A DNA stretch of 64,000 nt from an uncultured Flavobacteriaceae bacterium (GTDB taxonomy: Bacteria; Bacteroidota; Bacteroidia; Flavobacteriales; Flavobacteriaceae), in contig CAJJAZ010000006.1 of assembly GCA_905182295.1 (NCBI GenBank), forward strand, positions 186,001 through 250,000, given 5' to 3'. Position numbers and translations under genes: made by a program. The notes under the pieces are model-generated. The model searched no databases and had not been told where the DNA came from. It saw only the letters and a list, made by a program, of their open reading frames with translations. Positions 39,602-50,091 of the stretch are shown in pieces. Position 1 is the stretch's first letter, and each line of letters starts with the position of its first letter.

Positions 39602-39617
39602 TATCATAGGATTAATT

Positions 39618-41000
39618 ATGAAAAAAGGATTTCTAATATTAGTATGTGTTCTTGCATACAGTTGTGGTGTAATTGACAAGCGCCCTTCTCCCGTTTATTT
39701 TGGGGGAGAAATTGTCAATCCTACCAGTCCTTATTTGGTGCTATTTAAAGACGACCAAGTCATTGATTCTGCTAAATTAGATAGAAGCAATCGCTTTAAA
39801 ATTAATTTTATGGCGGAGACTGAAGGGCTTTATCACTTTGACCACAGTCCTCAGTTCCATTATGTATACCTAGAAAAAGGAGATAGCCTCAGCTTGAGAC
39901 TAAACACTTTAGAGTTTGATGAATCTATTGTGTTTTCCGGGAAAGGTGAAGAAATAAACAATTTCATTGTAGAATTGTTTCTAGCTAATGAAGAAGACGA
40001 ACGGATTGTGGATCAATATTTTCAATTAGAACCAGACGTTTTTGATGAGAAAATTGAATCAATTCGACAAGAAAAATTAGAACAACTTTCTGCGCTTCTT
40101 AAAGAAGTATCCTTATCCCCTAGGGCTACCGCACTAATTAATGCGACCATTGATTACAATGCATTCATTTATAAAGAAAAATACCCTTTTTATCACAAGA
40201 GAGCTACCCATGAGGAGAACCTACATAATATTCCTTCTAAGTTTTATTCCTACAGAAATGAGCTAAGTCTCAACAACAAGGACCTTATTTATTTTAGACC
40301 TTACTACAATTTCATGAAATACCATTTGGGAAATTTGGCCTATATAGAATGTAAAGAAATGTGTCAAACAAATTTAGATGCTAACGGGGCAATTCATTTA
40401 AACGAGCACAAGTTAAAACTCATTGACAATTTAATTCAAGAAAAAAAATTAAAAGACAATTTGTACAGAAATGTAGTGATGTATTATTTACTAAAAGTAA
40501 GAGATACTCCAGAAAATACTTTGAGTTTTATGGAGACATTCAAAGAATACAGTCCCGGTAATATACACATGGATGAAATTGACCAATTGTTTAAGGATAT
40601 TAATAACCTACAACCCAACAACAGCATTCCTAACCTTATGGTGCAAAACTCAGATGGCAGGCCTGTAGGCTTGAATGACATCTCTAAAGATAAAAAAGTA
40701 ATTTTTTACTTCTGGAGTGCCAAACACGAAAACCATTTTAAGAATATTCAAGCCAGATTAAATAGTATAGCCTCTCATTATCCCGAACATACTTTTATAG
40801 GTATTAACCGAAGCACTGATTATAATCAGTGGCAACGTATGATTGAGCGTTACCAACTAAACAAAAATAACCAATACAGGTCTGAAGATTATGAAATGCT
40901 TAAAACGAGTTTGGTGATTGACCACATGAACAAAAGCATTATCATTGAAAACGGACGTATCGTAAACGGTTTTGCAGATATTTTAAACTTACAATATTAA
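39618..41000 (+). CDS. Lipoprotein with thioredoxin-like domain lacking the CxxC
   Basis: 460 aa from [17 protein letters not shown], with a lipobox (LAYSC), so lipid-anchored. A middle region (about 30-330) with a beta-rich start ([10 protein letters not shown]...[12 protein letters not shown], like the DUF4369 domain of Bacteroidota TlpA lipoproteins) and long helices. The C-terminal thioredoxin-like part (about 335-460) begins [20 protein letters not shown]. At the place where TlpA has WCxxC it reads FWSAKHENH, so both cysteines are lost and disulfide chemistry is not expected. The last 4 bases overlap the convergent aldolase gene. Confidence 0.85.
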   Translation: MKKGFLILVCVLAYSCGVIDKRPSPVYFGGEIVNPTSPYLVLFKDDQVIDSAKLDRSNRFKINFMAETEGLYHFDHSPQFHYVYLEKGDSLSLRLNTLEFDESIVFSGKGEEINNFIVELFLANEEDERIVDQYFQLEPDVFDEKIESIRQEKLEQLSALLKEVSLSPRATALINATIDYNAFIYKEKYPFYHKRATHEENLHNIPSKFYSYRNELSLNNKDLIYFRPYYNFMKYHLGNLAYIECKEMCQTNLDANGAIHLNEHKLKLIDNLIQEKKLKDNLYRNVVMYYLLKVRDTPENTLSFMETFKEYSPGNIHMDEIDQLFKDINNLQPNNSIPNLMVQNSDGRPVGLNDISKDKKVIFYFWSAKHENHFKNIQARLNSIASHYPEHTFIGINRSTDYNQWQRMIERYQLNKNNQYRSEDYEMLKTSLVIDHMNKSIIIENGRIVNGFADILNLQY

Positions 41001-41650
41001 TTACCCTTCTTGTAATCTTCCAAAAACTTCGCCAAGCCTATATCTGTCAATGGATGCTTTAAAAGCCCTTCTATAGAAGACAAAGGTCCTGTCATAACGT
41101 CTGCACCAAGCTTAGCACAATCAATTACATGCATGGTATGCCTTACGGATGCAGCTAATATTTGGGTGTCAAAAGCATAATTGTCATATACCTGTCTTAT
41201 TTCTGCTATGAGGTTTAAACCGTCTGTAGCAATGTCGTCCAAACGACCAATAAATGGAGACACATAGGTAGCTCCAGCTTTAGCGGCTAATAGCGCCTGA
41301 CCAACGGAAAAGACCAAAGTGCAATTGGTTCTTATTCCCTTGTCTGAAAAGTATTTAATCGCTTTTATTCCTTCCTTGATCATAGGAACTTTTACAACAA
41401 TTTGAGCATGGAGTGCTGCTAAAGCTTCTCCTTCTTTAACCATACCTTCAAAATCAGTAGCAATCACTTCTGCAGAAACATCCCCAGTCACAATAGCACA
41501 AATAGCCACATAGTGCTTTAAAATATTCTCATGTCCTGTAATACCTTCTTTGGCCATTAAAGAAGGATTGGTGGTTACACCGTCTAAAATACCTAAATCT
41601 TGGGCTTCTTTAATCTGATCTAAATTGGCAGTATCTATAAAAAACTTCAT
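40997..41650 (-). CDS. fsa: Fructose-6-phosphate aldolase / transaldolase-like enzyme
   Basis: 217 aa, the short TalC/FSA class of transaldolases. [16 protein letters not shown] and [13 protein letters not shown] open the barrel; the Schiff-base Lys is in [11 protein letters not shown]; later blocks [19 protein letters not shown] and ISPF-like [11 protein letters not shown] are standard. It handles dihydroxyacetone transfer between sugar phosphates; whether as transaldolase or as an aldolase cannot be decided by eye. Single gene. Confidence 0.93.
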   Translation of the reverse strand: MKFFIDTANLDQIKEAQDLGILDGVTTNPSLMAKEGITGHENILKHYVAICAIVTGDVSAEVIATDFEGMVKEGEALAALHAQIVVKVPMIKEGIKAIKYFSDKGIRTNCTLVFSVGQALLAAKAGATYVSPFIGRLDDIATDGLNLIAEIRQVYDNYAFDTQILAASVRHTMHVIDCAKLGADVMTGPLSSIEGLLKHPLTDIGLAKFLEDYKKGN

Positions 41651-41731
41651 GGGGTATAATTTTTATGGGAAAAAGGTTAATTGATGTTATTGGGAATAAA
41701 TATAAGTCATTGAATTTAATCAAAAACTAAT

Positions 41732-42544
41732 TTACAAATTATAATGTTTGGAAAGCATCTTTTCAAATACTTTACTGGGCAGCACTTTTTTGAGTAGCAA
41801 AGAAAATTTCTGCAATGGACTCCCCACCACATAATGAACTTTAGGATGCTTGGCATTCATTATTTTATATACTGATTTTGCCACTGCTATTGGATCTGAA
41901 CCCGCAGAAACATGCGCATTCATTTGATCTATATTTTGCTGGTATAAAGGGTGGTATGGTGATGTTTTTTCAGGGGCTACGTGGTATCGGCCAGCGGCAA
42001 TATTAGTCGCAAAGTCACCAGGGGCTAAAGTACAGCAGTGTACACCAAAAGGTTTAAGCTCCATCCTATAAGTCTCTGTAATAATACTCAGTGAGGCTTT
42101 GGAAGCTGAATAAATACCCCTGTAAGGTAAACCCATCGCTCCAGCAATGGAAGTAATATTAACAATCAATCCGGATTGCTGCTTTCTCATAGCAGGCAAA
42201 ACAGCTTCAATGACCCGCATTGGTCCTTTAAAATTTGTGTTGTAACAATGGTCAATAGCGTCGTATGGGGTCTCTTCTAAAGGACCTGTAATACCCACTC
42301 CAGCATTGTTTATTAATACATCTATACGCCCAGAAAGCTTCAAAACTTCATTTACAGCAGTCTGGATGGTGTCTGGTTTAGAAACATCTAATGCGAGTAA
42401 AGGAAAATAATTAAAATTTTTATATTGGGCTGGATTCCTTGCAGTTCCATATACTTTACAGCCTTTTTCAGTGAGGTAAATCCCTATGGATTTTCCTATT
42501 CCTGAAGAAGCGCCTGTGATAAAAATTATGGGAAGGGGTTTCAT
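41732..42544 (-). CDS. Short-chain dehydrogenase/reductase
   Basis: 270 aa classical SDR: cofactor motif TGASSGIG (about 10-17), NNAG (about 85), catalytic Ser in ITSIAG and the YxxxK as YSASKASL. Substrate unknown; the form is close to broad-range SDRs acting on lipids or retinol-like alcohols. ATG 42542-42544 is chosen over a TTG six codons upstream. It begins 32 bases after the SRP RNA and has no separate promoter box, so may be transcribed through from it. Confidence 0.92.
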   Translation of the reverse strand: MKPLPIIFITGASSGIGKSIGIYLTEKGCKVYGTARNPAQYKNFNYFPLLALDVSKPDTIQTAVNEVLKLSGRIDVLINNAGVGITGPLEETPYDAIDHCYNTNFKGPMRVIEAVLPAMRKQQSGLIVNITSIAGAMGLPYRGIYSASKASLSIITETYRMELKPFGVHCCTLAPGDFATNIAAGRYHVAPEKTSPYHPLYQQNIDQMNAHVSAGSDPIAVAKSVYKIMNAKHPKVHYVVGSPLQKFSLLLKKVLPSKVFEKMLSKHYNL

Positions 42545-42576
42545 ATGTATTTGTGTAAACAAAGAAACAAAAAAAA

Positions 42577-42672
42577 GGGCAAGCTACCTAAATCGCACCG
42601 CTACAACCACATACCCTTGCTGTGTTCCCACCCTGGGGGATTCTGCAGGAGCTGGTCGTATAGGACTTGCCC
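42577..42672 (-). ncRNA. ffs: Signal recognition particle RNA (small bacterial 4.5S type)
   Basis: On the minus strand, 96 bases beginning GGGCAAG and ending CTTGCCC, so the ends pair. The middle has the conserved SRP apical region: CCCAGGGTGGGAACACAGCA with the GGAA-type loop and the asymmetric ACAGCA/AGGG side, as in other Bacteroidota 4.5S RNAs. It binds Ffh and targets membrane proteins to the Sec machinery. A perfect -7 box ends 4 bases before its 5' end. Confidence 0.9.
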
Positions 42673-42675
42673 ATG

Positions 42676-42683
42676 CAAATATA
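42676..42683 (-). promoter_or_regulatory. Promoter -7 box for SRP RNA
   Basis: TATATTTG on the minus strand, spaced from the RNA 5' end just as a promoter should be; a TTCGG lies 18 bases further up in the -33 position. Confidence 0.7.
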
Positions 42684-42771
42684 ATTAAACCTCAAAGCTT
42701 TCCGAATTTTTTAGGAATCATTTTAACATCTAATTTATATTAAATACCTTGTGAAATATAAATGCATAGCA

Positions 42772-43812
42772 ATGAAAATGCCTAAAATGTTAAGCCTCAG
42801 TTTTTTAAGCATTCTAATGTTGGGCTGCGGTGGTACTCAAAAAAAACTACTGCCCTACAGCTTAAAATTATCTAATAAAGGCAAGCGCTATCAACATGGA
42901 GATTGGGCTGCCTTTAAATTAATATCCAATGAGACCAACGCACCTAAAAAGCTATCTTTTTTCCTGGATGGAAAGGCTTTAGAAACCAAAGGAGATAGCG
43001 TAAAACTCATAACAAATAGCCTAGGAAATAAAACTTTAGAGTTGAGGATTAGCGGAGACAACATTTCCTTTAAGCTGTCTGAAAAAATTAAAGTTTTTGC
43101 AGAAAAAGGACCAGAACTTTATACTTACACCATAGTAAACACTTATCCTCACGACATAAATGCCTACACCCAAGGTTTAGAGTTTTACAAAGACACTTTA
43201 TATGAAAGCACTGGGCTTAGAGGGTTCTCTAGCCTTAGAAAAGTAGATTTTAAAACAGGAAAAGTACTCAAGAAATTAGATCTTCCAGACGCTGTTTTTG
43301 GAGAAGGCATTACCATTCTCAATGAGCGTTTGTATATGCTTTCTTGGCAAAGTGGAAAAGGCTTTGTATTTGATCCTGCAACTTTTAAAGCGCTGTCTCA
43401 ATTCTCCTACGGCCAAAGCAAAGAAGGATGGGGACTCTGTAATGATGGCAAAAAGCTCTTTAAAAGTGATGGCACTCAAAAAATCTGGTTTTTAGACCCT
43501 CAAAACCTTAGTGAAGTGAGTCATATTGAATTGGTTACAAACAAAAGCTTCTTTAAGAATACCAATGAATTGGAGTATGTCAATGGCCTTATTTATGCCA
43601 ATGTATATCTAAAGGAAAGTGTTATGGTCATTAACGCTACCTCAGGTGCCATTGAAGGTGTGGTTAATTTTTCGGGATTAAAAAAACGAGTCACCCCCCA
43701 TAGTGAATTGGATGTACTCAACGGAATTGCTTACCACCCAACAAGAAAAACTTTCTTTGTGACTGGAAAAAAATGGGATAAAATGTTTGAAGTACGTATA
43801 GAGAAGAAATAA
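42772..43812 (+). CDS. Glutaminyl-peptide cyclotransferase (plant/bacterial type), lipoprotein
   Basis: 346 aa from ATG 42772; GTG 42751 and ATG 42778 are alternatives. Lipobox LMLGC gives a lipid anchor. An N-terminal region of about 100 residues looks like an Ig-type domain, then a five-bladed beta-propeller of the Glu_cyclase_2 family: YPHDINAYTQGLEFYKDTLY, ESTGLRG, and TNELEYVNGLIYANVY, with the late ELDVLNGIAYHP. It forms N-terminal pyroglutamate on exported peptides. The stop overlaps the next start by one base. Confidence 0.92.
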   Translation: MKMPKMLSLSFLSILMLGCGGTQKKLLPYSLKLSNKGKRYQHGDWAAFKLISNETNAPKKLSFFLDGKALETKGDSVKLITNSLGNKTLELRISGDNISFKLSEKIKVFAEKGPELYTYTIVNTYPHDINAYTQGLEFYKDTLYESTGLRGFSSLRKVDFKTGKVLKKLDLPDAVFGEGITILNERLYMLSWQSGKGFVFDPATFKALSQFSYGQSKEGWGLCNDGKKLFKSDGTQKIWFLDPQNLSEVSHIELVTNKSFFKNTNELEYVNGLIYANVYLKESVMVINATSGAIEGVVNFSGLKKRVTPHSELDVLNGIAYHPTRKTFFVTGKKWDKMFEVRIEKK

Positions 43813-44198
43813 TGTTTAAAAAAAAAATAAGGGTACAACAAAGCGATTTAGACAAATTAGAGCATGTAAACAATGTTAAGTATGTAGACTGGGTTCAAGA
43901 CATTGCTTTGGAACACTGGAACAAGAAAGCACCTAAAGAGATGCAAGAAAAATGGGTTTGGGTCATGACAAAACATTGCATAGAGTATAGAAAAGCGAGT
44001 TTTTTAGGAAACACTATTAACGTAAAGACTTATTTGAAATCTTCTAATGGAGCCATGGCTACTAGAATAGTTGAGTTTTACAATGAAACTGATAATAAAG
44101 CTTCAGTTACCTCAACCACTTCCTGGTGCCTCTTAGACGCAAGCACATTTAAACCCAAAAGAATACCAGAAGATGTGTCGGCTGTTTTTATAGAATAG
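43812..44198 (+). CDS. Acyl-CoA thioesterase, 4HBT hotdog family
   Basis: 128 aa single hotdog domain. The block QQSDLDKLEHVNNVKYVDW contains the family's Asp and HVNN motif (YbgC/FadM type). Likely cleaves acyl-CoA or acyl-ACP esters. Translationally coupled with the cyclotransferase through a shared base at TAATG. No clue to the acyl group. Confidence 0.9.
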   Translation: MFKKKIRVQQSDLDKLEHVNNVKYVDWVQDIALEHWNKKAPKEMQEKWVWVMTKHCIEYRKASFLGNTINVKTYLKSSNGAMATRIVEFYNETDNKASVTSTTSWCLLDASTFKPKRIPEDVSAVFIE

Positions 44199-44248
44199 CC
44201 GGATAATTTTATATGAAATGGTTTAACAAGATATATAAGCATTGCAAT

Positions 44249-44290
44249 AAATCACAAAGGGCTGTCGTAAACGACAGCCCTTTGTGATTT
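44249..44290. terminator. Bidirectional terminator with a perfect 20-bp stem
   Basis: Left arm 44249-44268 and right arm 44271-44290 are exact complements (CACAAAGGGCTGTCGT core) around AA. Placed between the thioesterase gene (+) and glyA (-). Longer than every other terminator stem here. Confidence 0.85.
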
Positions 44291-44306
44291 TAAAAGTGAT
44301 GTTTGA

Positions 44307-45581
44307 CTAAGCGTTAAATAAATCCCTATGCCCCATTAATGCATTCACTTCATCTTTCACCTGGGCTATAGCTGCTTCATTATCTATGTCAGACAATACC
44401 CTGTCTACAAAATCTACTACTGTTTTCATATCTGATTCATCTAGTCCCCTTGTGGTTATTGCTGCAGTTCCAAACCTAATTCCAGAAGTAACAAAAGGAG
44501 ATTTGTCGTCAAAAGGAACCATATTTTTATTGGCAGTAATGTCTGCTTGAACAAGGGCAAATTCCGCTTGCTTACCATTAATGCCTTTATTTCTAAGGTC
44601 AATTAACATCATATGATTGTCAGTGCCGCCAGAAATAATATTATATCCCTTAGCTACAAAAGCTTCTGCCATAGCTGCTGCGTTTTTCTTTACCTGCAAC
44701 ATATAGTGTAAAAAAGTATCCGTTAATGCTTCTCCAAAAGCAATGGCTTTAGCTGCTATGATGTGCTCTAAAGGACCGCCTTGATTCCCAGGGAATACGG
44801 CTAAATCTAACAAAGAAGACATTTTTCTCAAAGAACCATCTTTTAAAGTAATTCCAAAAGGATTGTCAAAATCATTACCCATGAGTATTAGACCACCTCT
44901 AGGACCTCTCAAAGTTTTATGCGTTGTAGTGGTTACTATATGACAATGTGGAATTGGATCGTTTAAAATACCCTTTGCAATAAGTCCAGATGGGTGGGAA
45001 ATATCTGCTAAAAGTAGCGCGCCAACTTTATCTGCAATAGCCCTGAATCTTTTAAAATCTAGGTCTCTTGAATAAGCAGACGCTCCTGCGATAATTAATT
45101 TAGGCTGCTCTTTAATAGCAATGGCTTCAATATTGTCATAGTTTAGTAAACCAGTTTCTTTTTCTACCCCATAAAAAGTTGGATTATAAAGACGACCAGA
45201 AAAATTCACTGGAGAACCGTGGGTTAAATGCCCCCCGTGAGACAAATCAAAACCTAATATAGTGTCTCCTGGTTTTAAACACGCGTGGAAAACAGAAGCA
45301 TTTGCTTGAGAACCTGAATGCGGCTGAACGTTAGCGTAAACAGCTCCAAAGAGTTCTTTTGCCCGGTCTATCGCTATTTGCTCTACCTCATCTACTATCT
45401 CGCAACCCCCGTAATATCTTTTACCAGGATACCCCTCAGCGTATTTATTGGTTAATACAGAACCCGCAGCTTCCATGACTTGTGGGCTAGCAAAGTTTTC
45501 AGAAGCAATCAATTCAATGCCTTCTATTTGTCTGGCTTCTTCTTCTTTTATTAAATCAAAAATTAGAGTGTCGCGTTGCAT
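44307..45581 (-). CDS. glyA: Serine hydroxymethyltransferase
   Basis: 424 aa PLP enzyme making glycine and methylene-THF from serine. [17 protein letters not shown] and [15 protein letters not shown] at the start, and the PLP-Lys in [15 protein letters not shown]. Single-gene unit with its own -7 box and terminator. It supplies the one-carbon donor used by panB and shares serine with sdaA. Confidence 0.98.
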   Translation of the reverse strand: MQRDTLIFDLIKEEEARQIEGIELIASENFASPQVMEAAGSVLTNKYAEGYPGKRYYGGCEIVDEVEQIAIDRAKELFGAVYANVQPHSGSQANASVFHACLKPGDTILGFDLSHGGHLTHGSPVNFSGRLYNPTFYGVEKETGLLNYDNIEAIAIKEQPKLIIAGASAYSRDLDFKRFRAIADKVGALLLADISHPSGLIAKGILNDPIPHCHIVTTTTHKTLRGPRGGLILMGNDFDNPFGITLKDGSLRKMSSLLDLAVFPGNQGGPLEHIIAAKAIAFGEALTDTFLHYMLQVKKNAAAMAEAFVAKGYNIISGGTDNHMMLIDLRNKGINGKQAEFALVQADITANKNMVPFDDKSPFVTSGIRFGTAAITTRGLDESDMKTVVDFVDRVLSDIDNEAAIAQVKDEVNALMGHRDLFNA

Positions 45582-45606
45582 AATGAGCAGTTTATAATTT
45601 AAGTCT

Positions 45607-45614
45607 CAAAAATA
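45607..45614 (-). promoter_or_regulatory. Promoter -7 box for glyA
   Basis: TATTTTTG on the minus strand, 25 bases before the ATG. Confidence 0.55.
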
Positions 45615-45696
45615 CGAATAGAAGGGCTATAAATAGTTTACTTTGAATAGAAAAATTATCAATTTTATTAAATGATATCAACAATTGAAAAGCAGC

Positions 45697-46089
45697 CTAA
45701 AGGTGTTTTTCAATTGGGAGTTGTAGTAAATCGTAATGAGAATCGTGGGCTACAACAGTATCGTTTTTTAATAGAATTAATTGTGGTGATTGGTGCATTA
45801 CCTGAAACGTACTGGCCACCTTATTAGAAACCGCCCTGAAAGACAATAGGTCCAAGAAATAAAAATCTGCCCTACCATTAAATTCTAATAGCGACTTTTC
45901 TAGCTGTCTCTGTACCATACTACTAATTCCACAGCTAGAAGAGTGTTTGTAAATAATTTGCAACCTTACATTTGACTGCGCTTTAATATCCTCCAATTGT
46001 GCTTCACTTTGCAATGATTTCCAAGACAACGCAGGAGCTTTTTTTGTCTCTTTATCGGAGTCGTTGGATTTAAAAAATTTCTTAAACAT
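45697..46089 (-). CDS. ytxJ: Bacillithiol-system thioredoxin-like protein YtxJ
   Basis: 130 aa monothiol thioredoxin-fold protein. The active-site block IYKHSSSCGISSMV has the single Cys of YtxJ (KHSxxCxIS). YtxJ is thought to remove bacillithiol from proteins, like a monothiol glutaredoxin. ATG 46087-46089 (MFKKFFK) is preferred over a TTG six codons upstream. It has its own -7 box and is divergent from clpB. Confidence 0.88.
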   Translation of the reverse strand: MFKKFFKSNDSDKETKKAPALSWKSLQSEAQLEDIKAQSNVRLQIIYKHSSSCGISSMVQRQLEKSLLEFNGRADFYFLDLLSFRAVSNKVASTFQVMHQSPQLILLKNDTVVAHDSHYDLLQLPIEKHL

Positions 46090-46123
46090 ATAGGCTTGTT
46101 TTTTCAATGGGTGATTTACAAGA

Positions 46124-46131
46124 CAAAATTA
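46124..46131 (-). promoter_or_regulatory. Promoter -7 box for ytxJ
   Basis: TAATTTTG on the minus strand, 34 bases before the ATG. Confidence 0.5.
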
Positions 46132-46260
46132 CAGTAAAAATTCAAATTAAACTGACTAAATGTCCTGTTTTTAATGGGTTTAAGTGACCTTTTGTCTGTG
46201 TTACAGCTTTGGACCTAACATTGTATTAGAATAATTAATTAACCCTTAAAACAACATTAT

Positions 46261-48861
46261 ATGCAACTTAATAACTTTACCATCAAAGCCCAAGAGGCAC
46301 TTGGGGAAGCCCAACAAATTGCTATGGGATATTCACATGCAGAAATTGATGTAGCGCATTTATTTAAGGCCTTATTTAAAGCAGACCAACACCTCATGCC
46401 TTTTCTATTAAAGAAAATGGAGGTTAATGTACCCATGCTACAGCAGATATTGGATCAAATGTTGGTTCAAAAAGCCACTGTACAAGGATCGGAAATAGGT
46501 TGGTCAAGAGAAGCGAGCGCAGTATTGCAACAAGCCATTCAGGAATCAAAAAAAATGAATGACGACTATGTGACCCTGGAGCATATATTTTTAGCCATTT
46601 TCAATACAAAAAATCAAATGGCTCAAGTATTAAAAGACCAAGGAGGGAGCTCAAAAAATTTAGAAGCAGCCATTCAAGAATTGAGAAAAGGAAATAAAGT
46701 AGCTTCTAATGACGCAGAAGCCACTTATAATGCCCTTGAAAAATATGCTAAAAATTTAAACGCACTCGCAGAAAGCGGGAAATTAGACCCTGTGATTGGA
46801 AGAGATGAAGAGATTAGAAGGGTCTTACAAATTTTATCTAGAAGAACAAAAAACAACCCCATGCTTGTAGGGGAGCCTGGTGTAGGTAAAACAGCCATTG
46901 CAGAAGGCTTGGCGCATAGGATTGTTCAAGGCGATGTTCCAGAGAATTTAAAAGGAAAAACCTTATATGCCTTAGATATGGGTTCTCTAATTGCTGGAGC
47001 CAAATACAAAGGAGAATTTGAAGAGCGACTTAAATCAGTTATAAAAGAGGTTACAGACGCCAATGGAGAGGTGCTATTGTTTATAGATGAAATTCACACC
47101 CTAGTTGGTGCAGGAGGCGGAGACGGTGCCATGGATGCAGCCAACATATTAAAACCCGCATTGGCGAGAGGGGAGCTCAGGGCTATAGGCGCCACTACTT
47201 TAGATGAATTTCAGAAATACTTTGAAAAAGACAAAGCCCTAGAACGAAGGTTCCAAAAAGTACTCGTAGACGAGCCTAATACAGAAAGTGCTATCTCTAT
47301 CCTAAGAGGTATAAAAGACAAGTATGAAGCCCACCATAAAGTACAAATAAAAGATGAAGCCATTATTAGTGCGGTTCAGTTGTCTCAACGCTATATTACC
47401 AATAGATTTTTACCGGATAAGGCCATAGATTTAATGGACGAAGCGGCCTCAAAACTCAGGATGGAAATTAATTCTAAACCAGAAGAATTAGATCAATTGG
47501 ACCGAAAAGTGCTTCAATTAGAGATTGAATTAGCCGCCATTAGGAGAGAAAAAAGTAAAGAGGCTGTAAAGTCTTTAGAAATGGATCTGGCCAATTTAAA
47601 GGAGAAAAGAAATGAGATATTCACTAAATGGGAAGGGGAGAAAAATGAGATTGAAGCGATCCAAAAAATTAAAAAGTCACTGGAAGATTTAAAACTAGAA
47701 GCAGAACGTGCAGAGCGAAATGGAGATTTTGCCAAAGTAGCAGAAATTAGGTATGGTCAAACCAAAACTTTAGAAGACCAACTGGGCGTACTTCAAGAAA
47801 AATTGAGTAGTCAAAACAATGAGGACAATCTGATCAAAGAAGAAGTCACCAGTGAGGACATTGCAGAAGTAGTTTCAAAATGGACCGGTATACCTGTGAC
47901 TAAAATGCTGCAGACAGAGGTAGAAAAGCTACTGAATTTAGAGGGCGTGCTTCACAAAAATGTAGTGGGCCAGCAGGAAGCAATTATTGCAGTGTCTGAC
48001 GCTATTAGGAGAAGCAAAGCAGGGCTCCAAGACACAGACAAACCACTGGGATCCTTTTTGTTTTTGGGGACTACTGGGGTAGGAAAAACCGAATTGGCCA
48101 AAACATTGGCACAGTTTTTATTCAATGACCCCAATGCCATGACGCGAATAGACATGAGTGAGTACCAAGAAAAGCATGCCGTTAGTAGGTTGGTGGGTGC
48201 ACCTCCAGGTTATGTAGGATATGAAGAAGGCGGGCAATTAACAGAAGCCATTAGAAGAAAACCTTACTCGGTTGTTTTATTAGATGAAATTGAAAAAGCC
48301 CATCCAGATACTTTTAATATACTTCTTCAGGTGTTAGATGAAGGTAGGTTAACAGACAATAAAGGGAGGGTCGCGGATTTTAAAAATGCGATCATAATAA
48401 TGACTAGCAATATTGGAAGTAGTTTTATTCAAGATGCTTTTGATCATGAAACAGACATTGAAAAGGCTACAGAACTTGCTAAAGAAGGCGTTTTAAATGC
48501 TTTAAAGCAACAAGTTAAGCCTGAATTTCTTAATAGAATAGACGACATAGTCATGTTTAGTCCTCTCACAAAAGAAAATATTAAGGAGATTGTTAAAATT
48601 CAAATGAAACAATTGCAAAAGCAGTTGAATGAAAAGCAAATTACCATAGACATTAGTCCAGAAGGTATAGCAACACTTGCTTTAAAGGGGTACGATCCTC
48701 AGTACGGCGCTAGACCGCTTAAAAGAGTGATCCAAAAAGAAGTCTTGAACAAACTGTCTAAAGCCATATTGGGTGGTGAGATGCATACCGATAGTGTGGT
48801 ATTAATAGATAGTTTTGAAGGAGAAATTGTTTTTAGATCACCTGAAAAGATAAGTGTATAA
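46261..48861 (+). CDS. clpB: ATP-dependent disaggregase ClpB
   Basis: 866 aa. Clp N domain (about 1-145), AAA+ domain 1 with Walker [14 protein letters not shown] (about 203-215), the long middle-domain coiled coil (about 405-530) that separates ClpB from ClpA/C, AAA+ domain 2 with [12 protein letters not shown] (about 603-614) and the pore loop GYVGYEEGG, then a C-terminal small domain. It extracts proteins from aggregates together with DnaK (at 26 kb). Confidence 0.98.
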   Translation: MQLNNFTIKAQEALGEAQQIAMGYSHAEIDVAHLFKALFKADQHLMPFLLKKMEVNVPMLQQILDQMLVQKATVQGSEIGWSREASAVLQQAIQESKKMNDDYVTLEHIFLAIFNTKNQMAQVLKDQGGSSKNLEAAIQELRKGNKVASNDAEATYNALEKYAKNLNALAESGKLDPVIGRDEEIRRVLQILSRRTKNNPMLVGEPGVGKTAIAEGLAHRIVQGDVPENLKGKTLYALDMGSLIAGAKYKGEFEERLKSVIKEVTDANGEVLLFIDEIHTLVGAGGGDGAMDAANILKPALARGELRAIGATTLDEFQKYFEKDKALERRFQKVLVDEPNTESAISILRGIKDKYEAHHKVQIKDEAIISAVQLSQRYITNRFLPDKAIDLMDEAASKLRMEINSKPEELDQLDRKVLQLEIELAAIRREKSKEAVKSLEMDLANLKEKRNEIFTKWEGEKNEIEAIQKIKKSLEDLKLEAERAERNGDFAKVAEIRYGQTKTLEDQLGVLQEKLSSQNNEDNLIKEEVTSEDIAEVVSKWTGIPVTKMLQTEVEKLLNLEGVLHKNVVGQQEAIIAVSDAIRRSKAGLQDTDKPLGSFLFLGTTGVGKTELAKTLAQFLFNDPNAMTRIDMSEYQEKHAVSRLVGAPPGYVGYEEGGQLTEAIRRKPYSVVLLDEIEKAHPDTFNILLQVLDEGRLTDNKGRVADFKNAIIIMTSNIGSSFIQDAFDHETDIEKATELAKEGVLNALKQQVKPEFLNRIDDIVMFSPLTKENIKEIVKIQMKQLQKQLNEKQITIDISPEGIATLALKGYDPQYGARPLKRVIQKEVLNKLSKAILGGEMHTDSVVLIDSFEGEIVFRSPEKISV

Positions 48862-48886
48862 TTAATTTCATTTATGCTATTATGAG

Positions 48887-48917
48887 AAAAAAAGGCCATC
48901 TTGATGGCCTTTTTTTT
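48887..48917 (+). terminator. clpB terminator
   Basis: AAAAAAAGGCCATC and its complement around TT, then a T run. The TetR gene begins 20 bases later. Confidence 0.9.
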
Positions 48918-48937
48918 ATATTTATAAAAAAATAAGC

Positions 48938-49546
48938 ATGCCTACAAAAGCAGACAGGACCAAGCAGTTTATTATAGAAAAGGTAGCCCCTCTATTTAAT
49001 AAACATGGATACGCAGCAACAAGTCTTTTCCATATCACAGAGGCTACAGGACTCACAAAAGGGGCTATTTATGGAAATTTCACCAACAAAGAGTCTTTAG
49101 CGCTAGCAGCTTACCAATTCAATAGTCAAAATTTAATCAATCAACTGGAAAAGGTCATTCAAGCAAAGACCCATCCATTAGAAAAACTAAGTGCTTTTAC
49201 CAACTTTTACAAAAATTACCGTCAATTCACAACGCCTATTGGCGGATGCCCTATTCTTAACATAGGTATAGACGCCTTAGAAAATAACAATGCTTTATCC
49301 GATTCAGTGAAGGAGACCATTAAATCGCTAGAGAAAATGGTCACTAAAGTACTCACCAATGGAATTGATAGTGAAATTATTCATGTTAGGGTGCTGCCAG
49401 CGCAATTTTCAAAACAATTAATCACTATGCTACAAGGCGCTGTAAGCATGTCTAGCATCACTGGAGATTATAAGTACCTTACCAATACTGTAATGTATTT
49501 GGATCAATTAATTATCAGAGAAATTAAACACGTTAAAAACTTTTAG
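48938..49546 (+). CDS. TetR/AcrR-family transcriptional regulator
   Basis: 202 aa. N-terminal helix-turn-helix (about 8-55) with the typical GYAATSLFHITEATGLTKGAIYGNFTNKE-type layout, then a ligand-binding all-helical domain containing GGCPILN, a pattern of TetR proteins related to YxaF/LmrA-type regulators. The effector is unknown. Followed after one base by the histidine phosphatase gene, so the two form an operon; no transporter or enzyme target is adjacent. Confidence 0.93.
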   Translation: MPTKADRTKQFIIEKVAPLFNKHGYAATSLFHITEATGLTKGAIYGNFTNKESLALAAYQFNSQNLINQLEKVIQAKTHPLEKLSAFTNFYKNYRQFTTPIGGCPILNIGIDALENNNALSDSVKETIKSLEKMVTKVLTNGIDSEIIHVRVLPAQFSKQLITMLQGAVSMSSITGDYKYLTNTVMYLDQLIIREIKHVKNF

Positions 49547-49547
49547 A

Positions 49548-50066
49548 ATGAAAAAATATATCACCTTATTTTCCCTATTGTTCATTTCGCTATTCAATGT
49601 TACACCACTTAATGCGCAAGAAAAAAACGAGTACACCACCAGTGTATATTTTATTAGACATGCAGAGAAAGACAGGTCTAATCCAGACGAGAGAAACCCT
49701 CACTTAACAGACCAAGGAATACAAAGGGCTGAAAAATGGGCCCATTTTTTCAAAGATATTCCCTTAGACGCCGTCTACAGTACAAATTACCACAGAACCA
49801 TAGAGACCGCTTACCCTACTGCCCAACAAAAAGATCTGGAGGTTATAAACTATGACCCTAGAAAATTAGACCCATCTCCATTTGTTAACAAGCATAAAGG
49901 GAGCACTATATTAATTGTAGGTCATAGCAATACAACGCCTGCATTTGTAAATGCATTTTTAGGAGAAAAAAAATATGAAGACCTATCAGACACAGATAAT
50001 GGAAGCGTATTTTTGGTTCGTTATAGCCATACGGAGAAAATCGCAGTACAATACCATGTAGATTAA
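49548..50066 (+). CDS. Exported histidine phosphatase (phosphoglycerate mutase-like)
   Basis: 172 aa with a signal peptide (cleavage near PLNAQE). The phosphohistidine motif is YFIRHAEKD, with LTDQGIQRAEKWA and the second catalytic His in ILIVGHSNTTP. A small, SixA-like member without the large cap domain; a periplasmic phosphatase of unknown substrate. Cotranscribed with the TetR gene. Confidence 0.9.
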   Translation: MKKYITLFSLLFISLFNVTPLNAQEKNEYTTSVYFIRHAEKDRSNPDERNPHLTDQGIQRAEKWAHFFKDIPLDAVYSTNYHRTIETAYPTAQQKDLEVINYDPRKLDPSPFVNKHKGSTILIVGHSNTTPAFVNAFLGEKKYEDLSDTDNGSVFLVRYSHTEKIAVQYHVD

Positions 50067-50078
50067 GCTACTTAAATG

Positions 50079-50086
50079 TATTTTTG
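50079..50086 (+). promoter_or_regulatory. Promoter -7 box abutting smpB start
   Basis: TATTTTTG, only 5 bases before the smpB ATG. If used, the mRNA would be leaderless or nearly so. Confidence 0.45.
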
Positions 50087-50091
50087 CACCT

